A stretch of DNA of 64,000 bases from Centroberyx gerrardi (lineage: Eukaryota > Chordata > Actinopteri > Beryciformes > Berycidae): contig NC_136020.1 of assembly GCF_048128805.1 (NCBI RefSeq), positions 11,399,153 to 11,463,152 on the forward strand, in the 5' to 3' direction. The position numbers were made by a program, and so were the translations under genes. How positions within the stretch are numbered: position 1 is the stretch's first letter; every line of letters begins with the position of its first letter. Shown piece after piece: positions 25,501 through 39,000 of this stretch. The notes beneath the pieces are model-generated. The model had not been told where the DNA came from. It saw only the letters and a program-made list of their open reading frames with translations, and searched no databases.

Positions 25501-26213
25501 TGTAAGAGAGGGCAGCAATCCCCAAGAGGGGGATGGGATGGAACGTGTGTGTGTTGTATGTGATAGAGGACAGCAGCGAGTGGGGGGTGGGCATACGTTA
25601 TTAAAGGGATGAATCAACAGTGATCCTGCTGCAGGCTAATTGACACCAGCCATACTGACATGGGTAGGCTACCTATGCCAAATGAGACATTTTTTAATTT
25701 ACATTTTAGGCGTTTAGCTGACACACTTATCCAGACAGGCTTACATTGACTGCAATAGTAGAAAAAGTTACATTTCCTACTCCTAGATCACCAAAATTAC
25801 AAGCAACCAATAGTAAAGAGTGCAAAGGTCAGGGCCTTAGTGTCCTGTGACCACCGTGAGATCATGTGAGAGAAGAAAGAGCTGTGACAGAGTACCTTGT
25901 AGAGCACCAGCTGACTTCTCACATACTGTTAACATTATAATAATGTGAACAAGTAAGTTGCACACAACAAGCATCAACTTTTAAACACATTTAAGTGCAG
26001 ATGACACTCAACACACAACTGTGTTCAGGAGCCAACAGTGCAAGACTGTGGCAGGACTGTGCGTAACCCCACCCCAACCTCGCAAATACACACTCATCCA
26101 CCCACCCCACCCTCCTCACAAACACACCCCCAGGCTATTCAATGAGCTCTTAGTTAACTTGTGCGGATAAAGAAGAGTTAAGTATAGCAGCAACAACTAC
26201 AACAGTAGATGTG

Positions 26214-26250
<37 letters not shown>

Positions 26251-29200
26251 GCATTACTCACAGTCTTTAGCATAAAGACCAACACTCTCTTTGGCTTGGA
26301 TGTAAACATCAACACCCTCTCGTCTTTGTCTTTAGTGAGGCCAATCCCACCGCAATGAATTCACTCTTATGGGACGCTGGCCATCTTTCATGCCGTCATG
26401 ACACCTTCATGTTCTGACCCACTGGCCTCGATTGATACAGGGAGGCCCGAGGAGCCAAGCACTCATTCCTCCCACCCAGCAAATAAATACAAGTCACTGT
26501 CAACAGCTGCTCGCTCCCAGTCTGAAGGAGTTTGGCAGGTCTGTTAAGACAGAAAAGAGTTCCTGCTACAGCTTGTAAACCTCCAACTGTTTGATGGAGT
26601 GGATGATGGGGTGAGAGAGGGTAGCTGACAAAACAGCCCTCCAGCCAGTCAAACACACAGAGGGGGAGAGGAGATATGCAGATTGTCACAAAACCTGATG
26701 AGCAGGACACACTTATTACATACCAATTTACCAGGAGCTGTTGTATTGTAGGACTACACAATTTTTTGTTGTTAGAAAGTGTCAAACTTGAGTTGAGAAC
26801 AGTGGTTAGATAGGCTTGCATTTGCCAAAAGAAAGATACATTTTTTTTCATCATCATAAGAAGCCAGCAATTGCATTACATTGGGTGCGTTTCATTCATA
26901 TTCAGGATATTCTTCTGTTTATGAGTTGGCGCTATATCCCGCTTACAATAACTAGGATAAGCTCACATCCCAAATATGAAAGCCTTAATATGCTATCTGG
27001 GATATGTTGATATTAACCGGTATATTCTGGCATGTAAACACTACATCCTATTTATTGTTGGGTTTGGTGAACAGCGCAAACACTGTTTCCATAGAGTCAC
27101 AAGCATCAAAATAGCATCCCACTAATGAACACAGCGGGAAAACTATAGAACATTAGACTATCTCCATGTATACAGGTAAATGAAAAAACTGGTTACTGAT
27201 CATTGCATGTAAACGCCATATCCTGACTAAGACCTGGTAAGGCTCATATTCTGAATATTAATGTGCATGTAAACACACTCATTGTCACCTAACCAGGATT
27301 CAACTGTACCAAGAAGTTTCAGGACAATTCAACGAACAACTTCTAACAGAAGTGTCTTGGTCGAGGATATGTGTTAATTTGTTCCCCACTCGCTGCATTA
27401 CTCCAGTCTTCGTCTGTCCATCCCCCCACCTAGGATTAGTATAGATAAGTCATAATCTGGATAGCACTAGGTCAATAATATCCCTTCACGCACACATATA
27501 ATCTGATGCACAGAGCCCAATCAATCCAGAAGAACAAACACACACATCCTTATAGCTACATCTCCCATAAACACAGCCATGTTTATTTTAAGCCCCAAAC
27601 TGTAACAGCAATATGGTTCCCTGTGGACAAGCCATTTCCCCACCACTGACTTTCTTCATATCGTGATTTATTGGATTGAAGAGACTCTGGGGACAGACAG
27701 TGTTAGCCAGCTCACCATTAGTTTTACATGTATGTTGACACAGTAAAAGGTTTGTTTGCATTTACAGTGTTTGTAATGTAAACAGCACTGTTAGGATAGG
27801 ATAAAAAAAGTTCCGGACAACTCCTTTTCAGTCTACAAGTCAACCTCTTCAAGAACATGTGAATATAACCAAATATTAGACTTGGTCAAATGTATACAGA
27901 ATTGTATCATTACGTCCTGTTCTGCTCTGTGATGGTCCTGGAGCCAAAGCTTCTAAGATGCCTCTTTCTCAGTCTAGGGCAGGCAACAGCCCTCCTCCCT
28001 CCTTTTCACAACACACTTGGGGCTAAGTTTTGGTGGTGCGCTCTGAGAAGTCAGTGCCAACTTAGCTCTGGAACTAGACAAATTTAGCCCAGGGCTAAGG
28101 TCAATGTTACCCTGATTCCTGAGTTTGTAATGCAAATCCAAAGTCTCGAGTGTAAAAATATGCAGTGAAAAACCTTTTCGGGTGTGGTCTAGACATATCT
28201 TGTTTTCCTTTTGGCCCATTCAGGCCACTATCCCTGTCTGACCCAGGCTCAAAATATCCTGTCCTGACCAACCGCTTGCTAAGTAGGGAAAACAAACATG
28301 ATGGTTCATCATAAACAGCACTGTGTCAAACAATGTGGCGTCAACTACACTTGAACATTTCTTCAGTAGCTGTTGACTTGGTGAAGTGAATGCACTATAA
28401 TTGAAAAGAAAGAAGAGGGAGACAGGGAGAGGGAAGGCAAGCTCAAAACCATCCTCTGATCAAACCTCCCAGCAGGACGATATAATGAATCAAAAACCCT
28501 CAATACTGACTACTGCAAATTCCAGTTCACAACAAAGTGAATTTTTTGTGCATTAACATCTTATTTTTTATCATCTATTTTGCATGTTTCCAAGTTAAAA
28601 AGACGGGGTGGAAAAAGCTGTGCCCACATGTATCACAACAACTGTCGGCACAAAGAATTTGCTGTACAATTTTTAGACAACATGGTGCAGCCCTATGTCT
28701 TGGGCACATAAAAACCGGATTAAAAAGCACCAAATTGACACAGCAGGCCAGACTAGACCCTTTATTTCTCAGCATACAACACACTGACCACCTGCTGAAT
28801 CCGCCAGCTTTAAGTCAAACCTTTTCAAGTTAAGGTATGGAGCGTCTAGGCCGATTAGGGATAAATAAAGGGAGAGGCAGTAAGTCAAAGAATACCAAAG
28901 AGATGGAGAGTGCTAGGCAACAGGCTAGCAGAGGATCACATTCAGCATTTCCCTTGGGTTTTACAGTCATTTGCAGAACTCAGCAGTGAAAAGGACTGTC
29001 ATTAATAGTCAGTGTTAATGTGTTTTTGTTTTTTTTATCAGATTGGGAAATGTATTTGTGGTGAGCCTGTCTTATATTGTGGTGCAGAAAAGAAGTCTGC
29101 ATGGGAAACACTGTCATTAATAGTCAGTGACCCCAAAGCCAGGGGGAAAGAGGAATATAAAAAGAGAGGGCACAATAAGGTCAGCCAACCACACAGCCAG

Positions 29201-29447
29201 TGAGAGCGATGAAGCAGGGGAGTAAGCAAGCGCACGAGAAGATGACAGAGAGGGCTGACAAACAGTGAGGTGAAAGAAACATGGACAGAGTGATGATGAA
29301 AGAGCGGTAGAGAGATAGTGATGCAGAGAAAATGAGAGAAAGAGTTCAGCCTGGTGAATGCTGATCCAGCCTCACAGGCAGATCTGTGGATGTGAATGAC
29401 ATCATTGCTGTGGACCGCAGGCAACAGCCCATGATGGTGACTTGGCC

Positions 29448-29489
<42 letters not shown>

Positions 29490-30021
29490 TGCGCACATGT
29501 GAATGTCTATTATACATGACTGAAATCAGTGTAGGCAGCAGTTAGCATAAAATAGTGCACTAGTGGCCAGAGGGTAAGCACAGGGCGGTTGAATTCTCCA
29601 TCCTCTCTCAATGGAAAAAAGGGATAGGTCTATTCACTGGTCAATGGGATGAGGCTACAAACTGGTCTGCTTTAACAGCAAGGCAAATATTTAGGCTACC
29701 TACTGCCAACAGGGAATACAACACTGTCTCAGAGAGGTGAGACTGCCTACATTGGGCCGACTGCACGCTGACAGCAAGTCTCTCACTTGCGGAACTGTGT
29801 TTGCCCTCAGCAGTCGTGCAGCCTTGGATAGAGATAATGTGGTGTGAGATGAAATTTGAAAGTATATAGGAATTGGATGATGTAACTTTGCTGGCTGTCA
29901 ATTTACCTGGTAAGGGCAACAAAAACACTGTAAACACTGAAACACAGTAACAGTAACCTGTTTTAAGCGTGAATCTTCTATTACAGATGAGGAACTATGA
30001 AGCATCAACCTCTCTCTCACT

Positions 30022-30080
<59 letters not shown>

Positions 30081-33000
30081 ACTCTGGCCACCATGTACAA
30101 TCAAAGGCCTTGCAGATGAAAGGCAGGAAATATAGCAGCAGTCCTCGGGGTGAGAGCAATGGAGTAGGTTTCCTCCACCAAAAGAGACACATGCTTTGAG
30201 TACCAAAAGAAATGCACATACTAAGATGCATTGCCAAAAAGAGAGAGAGAGAGAGAGAGAGAAATAAGGCTTATATTTATGAGAGCATAAACTCCATTAT
30301 GCAAAAAGAAGAGCAGAAAGAGGCCTACTACATCTGAAATACAATAATGGAGCAGGCGGCAAACTCTATACCAGCACCCTACCACCAAACCACCAACAAT
30401 GCTGTTCTTTCTTCTTCTTCCTCACATGATGGGCCCAATGCCCACTCTCTGATATGGGGCCTTATTGAAAGAGAGAGACAGAGGAAAAAAAGGGATTTCG
30501 GGTACACATGTGGTTGGATGCACATACAATTTTGGTCAATGTGTGTGCATAGCTGTGTGAGTGTAATCGAGCTTGCTCGTAGGCAGCCTCTGCCAGCATA
30601 CATACACCTCTATCTCTACAGGTGTGCACAAGGTTCTGGTGTGTGCCTGTGTCTGTGTGCATGTGTTTGTGTGCGCATCCGATTTCGTGTGTATTAGCGT
30701 ACTGCACCGTGCCAAGCAGGATTAGTGTGTGACCTCCACTATACTAAACAGTCTGGGAACACAGGCTGCTAGTGTAGCACGGCAACCATCCTGGGTACAG
30801 GCCACAGCAGGCAGAGAGAGAGAGAGAGATAGAAAGGCAGTTGCTGTGAGAGCGTGATTTAATCAGCTCCATGCCAAACAAACATCGTTCTCCCTGCAGC
30901 CGTCTCCAGCCAACCCCACTGACCCACTCCAACACTCTCCTTCTCTCCATCTCTCTCATTCTCCCCCTAATACTGTGAGACTAGCTTTTGTCTCCCCGCT
31001 GTTTGCTTTCTTTTATTGCTCATTAAGGCCGGGTCATACTAGATGATTTTAATGCAGATTCAAAGCCCGAATGGACCATCCTGACTGACAGGAGTGCCCC
31101 CATCCCCAGCTCACTCCTAAGGTCATGCAGATTATCCTGTTGTGAGAACGGGCTCAAGTCTGGAGACTCTGGCCCTCCCAATAACCCCAGACCAGTCGGA
31201 GCCCCACAACAAAATGTGTTTGATTTTGTCACTCCCAGTATGGCCAGGTTCGTGTAGTGTGAAGCGGTGCAAGACTCACCAAGACTGAAATCTGACTGAG
31301 TGGCACTGACAACATCCAATGGGAGTTTAGCTCAAGGGGGAAGAAAAAGAGAATGCACCAGAAGAGAAGTCACCAACAACTCCCACTCATGTAGATAGTT
31401 TACATCAGTAGAGATCTGCAGCTCCACTTGCTACACTCTTGATAAGTTGCTACACAAATTTATTTGGAGGAATAAATCTCATTAAATGGTATAAAATGGC
31501 GACATGCCTGGATCAATCCATACAAGTATGTATTTACAAATTAAGTGAATGAAGTCAAAATTCCTCAATGTTATCCTTGTAACACTGCCACTTCAAAATA
31601 CAGTTGTAATGTAAATGTAGACTGAAACTTCTCTACCATGACACAATAAAGTATCAACATCTATTATGAACATTCCTTCAGTGACACTGAACTGTCCTGA
31701 AGGAATGGGAAAATGTTTTTGAATGACAAAATCAGGGTAGTGCGTGATCCCTCGTTTTCATGTGTGTGACGCCCCAACTTTGCCCTGCCGTGTAGTGTCA
31801 ACAGATTCCAGACAGGACAGCCAGCAGACCGGCCATTTAGTGTGAACTGCTCTCATTGGGCAAGATATGAACCGTGTTTCGATCTGACCTAGGCGTAAAT
31901 TCTAGCTCTCACTGAATAGAAGAGTGCAGCCCAGCAGGTTAGTGAAGCTTTACGCTGGCTGAAAACTGAAGTAAAAACTAGGCTACGGAAGAAGTCTTCA
32001 GGGCTATTACAAAGTAAGATCAACCGAAATCAGCGACAAAATGTCATTAGTCTTGCAAGCCCTATTTAACTAGAGGCTGAAAATGGAATACTATGAAAAA
32101 AAACATGACGGCTAAAAAGGTAGCTAATCATCAAACCTGCTTCACTTAATAGGCTGCCTCACAGGATTCAAAGTTCACAAATGTCTGCTTAGTGCTCTTT
32201 ACAGACGGGTGGCGGCCGATGATAGAGCAGAGCTATGGCAGTTGCTGCCTTGGTTACAGTGCAGTAATAAGGAGTTTAACTGCATGTTTGCCTGACTGAT
32301 TTGGGAATTGTGGTACCCTTCACTGTACTGGACTCTCATAATTAAGACGCTAATGCTTCCAGTTATTCATGGATCCAAATCTGATTCTGACAGGCACTGT
32401 AACAGCCACCGCTCCTTAGCCTAGTTTCTTCCCTGTCAATGTATGGGCTGGTTGTTCTCAGCTCTCCTCAGAGGCGTGGGGGCCCCGGCTGTCCATGACT
32501 GGCCTGGCCCGCTCCGATAAGTGAATGCAGGTGGAGCGGTAGGACAGTAACAGGCCTGCAGCCCTTCACCAGCTGTTCTCACTTCCCCTTTTTCCTGCCC
32601 ACGCCTCGGGGGAGGAACGTGTGCTGGCTCTCCACTCTGTCCCCTCTAGCTCAGGGACGCTAGGGTCTTAATAGCCCCCAGTACAACACAAATAGTGTAC
32701 TTGTAAACAGATTAAGCACATGTGATTGTTCTATGTGGAACCAAAACAAATGAATTAGCCATGAGGAGTGGCCTAATCCTTCAGAGACTAGGCTAGCATA
32801 GTCCTGATACAACTCATGGTTACAAAGACCTATGCAGATCCACATTATGAATAGACCTAGAAAAACTACCTCATCTAGTGTCTGCAACTTTGTCCACAAC
32901 AAACTTTATGGAGGGTTCAGCAGGCTTTGGGACTTGCAGCCATCAAGTCAAGATTTTCAAAAAAGGCTACAAGGCCCATCACCTCACAATACTGTATGAC

Positions 33001-36000
33001 AAGCTGGACTCAAGCAAAAGGTACAACACTGAAGCCCATTCTCTCTCTTTATAAGCAAGCTCTCAAAGTGTTAGACAGAAAACCCAATAATTCCCATCAC
33101 TGCAATATTCTTGGCAAATATGACATCCTTAGCTGGGAAAATCTAATGAAATACACTGACACCTGCCTGATGTTTAAGATCCTAAATGGCAAGGCTCCTC
33201 CACCACTTCGTACTTTTATTAAGCAGAAAACTTCAAACAACAGATCTACAAGATCTGAACCTGCTGCTAACTTGTCCCATGTCCGTTGCCAGGCGGCCAG
33301 CTTTGCATGGCTTAGGTATGTATGGAATATCTACTAGTATTTTATTAATAATTTGGTAACATTTTATCAAGATCAACATAATGATTGCTGTATTATATTT
33401 ATGTTTACTGGTTATTGCTGCTCTGCATGTCTGCATGTATCAAAAGTTGGTCGTGGTCAGTATTGCTTGGCTGTGTGTTGTTGCTTCGTGTTGCTTGCAT
33501 GGCTATATGTGCCGAAATGGTGTTTTTTACCGATACCGATACCAGTATCGGTATCGGTGCATCCCTAGTCTCTATGGCGTCTTGCTGTCTTCGTTCTGTA
33601 AATTTTATCACTTTATAGGTTTTAAAACATCTCGTCAAAAGGACTGCAGTTGAAAATTAGCCAGCTGGCTAACACTGTCTGGCACATTTACAGAAATGTT
33701 GATTAATGTGTGTTGTCCTTATAAATAAATAAATAAATAAACAAATAAAATAAACAAATAACCTGTGCTTGCTACTAAGAACACATAGAGTAAGGTCATC
33801 TCTTTCATCCTAACTTATTTCCTCACAACTAGTAAATGAACTGGACTGCAGTTGAAGAAATACAGAATTTCTTGGGTGAAAAATAAACAACCCAAGCAAG
33901 CAAAGGGAAAATAAACCTTGTGGGTAATTTAAAGTCTGGTATATGACATCATAGTTGGCTGGTTTTCTACAGGCTGTATTTTTAGCAGTTTAGATTTTCA
34001 AATGGTCACTCACAAGTTCCTAAGGTCAAAAAACTACAGTAGCAAGGCCTAGGCTATATATACTATATTGAGAAATGCAACATAGCTTTTGTTTTGCCTT
34101 GGAGCTCAGTTTGATGACAACAACTGAAGTAGGCCAAAAAGAAATGTAGGCTATAGCTAAAAAAAAAGTTTAGGCTAAGTAGAGAGTATTCTATACAATA
34201 TAAAATAACCCTCCACAAAATAGTAATCTTATCATACTGAGACTTGCAGAAACCTGCTAAACTGTCATTTGGCATTGGGCTGCTGCTATTCCCCATTCTA
34301 TTCTTATCCTGGGTGGGAAATGACCACGGGCCAAATGCTGGAGAATTTTGGCTGCTAATCTCCTCTACTCTACCAGCTTCTCTGACAGGTTATATTTGGC
34401 TGGTGAAAGAGTCAGTTTAGGGAACTACTTGCCATTGTGTCAGTTAGATGAAATCAAGTAGATTAGTTTCCTGCTCTGATCTCATCTCCTTACAGCAAAA
34501 CACTGTAAAAGAATGTATGGCTGTTTAATGGTAACACTCTGTACTTTGGACGGGTCACGCATTCAGATGCATTTCAGAAAAGCATAGCAGCGAAAGTATG
34601 CCCCTTTGCAGTAGTCAGATAATATGTTCATAATGTTGAATCATAACTAATGAACCTCTCCTTTCAACATTTCAAGATTGGTAAAGCTGAGTTCAGACTG
34701 TCTGTTCTGGAAGCATCCAGCTCCTCCTGACACATTAAGTGTTTGAATACTGATGGAGGACTGGGTGCCAGTGTGTGCGGCCTGCGCTAAAAGAAAACCT
34801 CACAGCATGTTTTACATATCAATGGACATATGGCCCCAAAGGTCTGACTCACTGAAATCCAAATGTAAATGCCTTTTAGCTGCTAAGTACATACTGCACT
34901 CACTGGGCGGTGGACGGAAGATAAGTCTATGAATACTTCAGTTTCACATTCCACTTTGAAAATGAAGGGTAAACATCTGAAATTTTATGAAACATTTGAT
35001 ATGACGAGAGAGGTTGTGCCATCAACTGGAATATACGTCTGTTACCTTGCAATGCAATAGTAGAGGAAGTAGCTTATGTAAAGCTTATGTCTATGTATTC
35101 ATTTCAATAGCCAGTCTAACGTGTTGAACCTGTGTACATTTCCCATTCTCATTCAAAACACTGACAGACTACATTTCTCACCTCATCTAGAGATGAGTAA
35201 CAGACAAAAAACACAAAACACAGACACACACCATCTGCCCCTGCACCTTAGGATGAGCCTTTTGAACTAACACTATAATAACAGCTGACAATGCATATGA
35301 ATAAAGCTGTCTTCACAATCCATGATTTTCATTTTCATTTCAATATGCACTTGCACTGAATATGTGCATTTTCTACGCCTGCTCTAAAAGCAAAAGAGAA
35401 TGAAACAAAACAAACAGCTCAATGCTCCACAGATAACCAAGAACATCATAACCACATTGCAATGCAGATCTGGTTCCCACTAGAGAGAGGCCTACATATA
35501 CCAAGCTAGCTGCTGGCTACCTCGCTGGATGGGAGCTGGAGCAGTACAGTACGGCACAGGGTGAGTTCTTTGTCTTCTCTGGTGAGAGATGAGAGCCCAC
35601 CCACCGCAATCAAACATGAATCCCTGAGCTGCTCCTCCTCTCAACCCTTCACTAAATCAACAGTCTATTTACAGCAACAGCACTGTGTGTGCATGTGTGT
35701 GTGTGTGTGTGTGTGTATACAGGATATGATCATTAATGATCATGAAAACTCTGATATTGAGCCAGGGCAGGAGAAACAATGGCCTGAATCCCAGGCAATT
35801 GTCTAATGAGCAAATCTGCAAACAGACGAGACGACAACAAGCTTGGCTGTCTGTTGTAAGAAAAAAAAAAAAAAAGAGGGGCACTGAATTTCAGCACTCG
35901 AATGTTGACAAAGCTGCCACTGTGGTAGACAAACCTAGGTTTTGAGTAGAGTGTGAACCACACACACACACACGCACAGGGCTGCTTCTATCAAGCTGAT

Positions 36001-39000
36001 ACAGACGAGAGACACAAAGAGGCAGATCGTCAGATAGAGCCAAGTATAGGGTGTGGATAGGACTGACTAAGTGTAGGTTCCACTCACGATAAGGCCTCTT
36101 TTTGCTTCATATCTAGGCTATTAGCTGATACCATTTGAGAAGCTGAGCTTATAGTAAGATAGATAGATTTCAGAGGGCTGGATTCAATGTGATAGGCCTA
36201 TACTCCATCATATAATCAAATGTGTAGCTGGTCCATTGCCACTTCTTAAGGTTTTTTACATAGGAGCAGCAGTGCACGTGAGCGACACAGGCAGGCTGAG
36301 CTCTCCAGTGCCAGAAAAAAAAAGAATCACGCGAAACAAAGAGAGGAACTTCAGTCCATCTGTTTTTCTGAGAGAACTCAGCCATGCGTACAGGAAGCTT
36401 CACTGTTTGCACTGTGGGATTAACAGTGAGGGCCTCAAATCTCCTACTGTCAGAACGCCTTGCTCCTGGACCCCGAAAAACAGGACTGTCAATCAAGGTG
36501 GGGGCCCCCCAACTATAATGGGCCTCACCCATAATTTACTAGGTTACCTTATGGTCATTCATGGGCAAATGAATGGAAAAAGTGCAGGATCTTGGTTAGG
36601 GCTGGATGATATACCATATTTTTAAGTATAACAGTAAAGATCCACACAAAGGTATACATTGTTACAAAACCATTGTCAACAACATATTTATATTTTATAC
36701 CAAATATATTTGGCTGTTTTCATATATACACACTGAATGTACAAATAGTAGGGGCACTAACTTTTGTGCACTGATGAGGTGAATCCAGGTAAAAGCCATT
36801 ATCCCTTGTTGATTTTTCTTATTAAATCTATACCAATCACAAAGGAGGAGATAAAGTGATGCAGACGAGTTACAGAAGGATTTTTAAGCTTTGAGACATT
36901 TGAGATGTGGATTGTGCACAAGGGGCTGCAACTCAATATTAGGAAGATGTAACTAATATTTTGTACATTCAGTGTCTGTCAGTTTTCCTTCTTTTGTAGC
37001 AAAGTGTAAAGGGCAAACAACCTGAAAATAGAAGAACTTGTGTTGATATACACTCAAGTTCTTTTCATAAAGTGCCCCTTGTATTAGAACAACCAAATAC
37101 AGTCAAATATCGTTATGAAAAATAACATATTTCTGCCAAAATCATCCGGCCATAATCTAGCTTCATGAGAAGTACAGTAAAACAATATATTAGTTAGTTT
37201 AGCCCTGATTATTCCACACTGTCAGTATGTACAGTAGGTGGGCAATTCCCTAGATAACCGAAGTCAGTGTTTGAGCTTCTTACTACAGATTAAATATTAA
37301 CCATGAGCCACAATGAACATGGACCAGAAAGCGATATCTGGGTTTCAGGGTCAACAGTATGGTCTATACCTACCTAGCCAGGGCTAAGTGGAGAAAAAAA
37401 AACCCTATTGCATTAAACACCCGTCTCCTGTCATAGATTCCCATTGAAACACCAGTCTCCTGTAATTGTCATCCCATCAAAACCACATATTATATAAGGA
37501 ACTTTTGATATGTTTGATTGTTGGTGAACCAAATCTAAACATCTATTTTATATTTTTGTTCATCATGTGACCTTTACTTATCTGTTGTCAACATACTGTA
37601 AAATGGTAAGAATTACTAAGTGGTACCATTGCTAGCAGATTATCTGTAACCTCCAAGTACCATGACAGCTTGTATGCACCTACTACTATGAAGTTCCTTC
37701 TATTAGACCACAATAACATAGCATACTGTTAGTTTATGCAGCTGTATCACCAGACCAGAGCTTTCCCCATTCTCATCACGGGTTCAACATGCTCCTATTC
37801 ATTCAATCCATCTCTCAGTCAGGAGCAGGCAGAGAACTGGCTGGCTCCTTCCCTACAGTCAACTGCGTCCAGTTGGTTCAGCCCTGCAATAATAGAGCTG
37901 GGTGCAGATTAGCTGCCTGTGACTGTGTGACATGGTCTGACACAGCAGCGGGAGGTGGAGGTCACAGGGGCTCCTGTAAACGGGAAAGACAAAAGACTTC
38001 GCTGCTGATGCTGTCCGGATGTCAGGCTACAAGCGCACAATAGGGCCGAAACGCCAAGCCGAGAGCAGATAAAGCCCAGGATTGGTATTCCACTCAGGGA
38101 GGGTGGAGGGTTGTAGTGGGGAAGGGAGTGGGGGAGGACGGTCTAATAAGCAGGAAGGAGGTGGACATTGCCCCTACCAGCCTACCCCCCTGCTGTGGAC
38201 AGCTAAATAAAATCAGGCTCACCGAAACCCAAGTGCTGCTTCAACAGTCACTTCAGGAAAAAAATATCAAAGGTTCCTTTAAAAAAAAATCTGCGATACA
38301 CAAAGGTACAGATGTGATACACAACATGCCCTTCTCACCCAAAGATGCTGATTTGGGGAAAAAAGGATGAAGAGCCATATACACTGGTGGTGATGCCAGG
38401 TATTATGATGGATACTGGGCCCGATGAAGCATGCAAAACCCCTCCCAACAACCCCCCCCACCCATCTCCCATATAATTCACTGGTGCCATGCTTCACAGA
38501 ACTGCTATCCAATCACTTTTAGGCCTTCGGGCAGCAACTGGAAACCTCAACAGCTCAGCTGAGAAGCAGTTTAGTTTACATTAAAAAAATGTCTCAACAT
38601 GCCCTCTGATGTAATGAGCTTTCATCTATGAACAAACGCTCACCTCAAGTCTTCAGGCCCACGCCATTAAAAAGATAAGAGCTTCATGAGAAAAACGGCC
38701 TCAACAATGACCAAAGTAGGCTATGGTTCAATAGTGCTGCTTCAAAGGGCTGAGCAAAGCTGGTTCATTGATTTGACAGGAAGTCTCAAACCCTCACTCT
38801 GTCCCTTGATGTTATGTTAATAACTCTTTAGTTCTCCTTAGTCTTGTTGCAGGGTGCCTATACATTTTGGATAATCAAATGCCTTGACTTTCATATGGCG
38901 TAAAGCACAATCTCCATGACCTACATTTAGCAGTGGCCATGTGAAACACTGCATTTTTTGATAAATTACTGATTTGAATGCCCCAAGCTCTAAATATAAC

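Noticed and set aside
32927-33337. 136-codon ORF taken as a possible host gene in ube2h intron 1
   Set aside because: The translation is the decayed C-terminus of a LINE reverse transcriptase, followed by an L2 3' tail.
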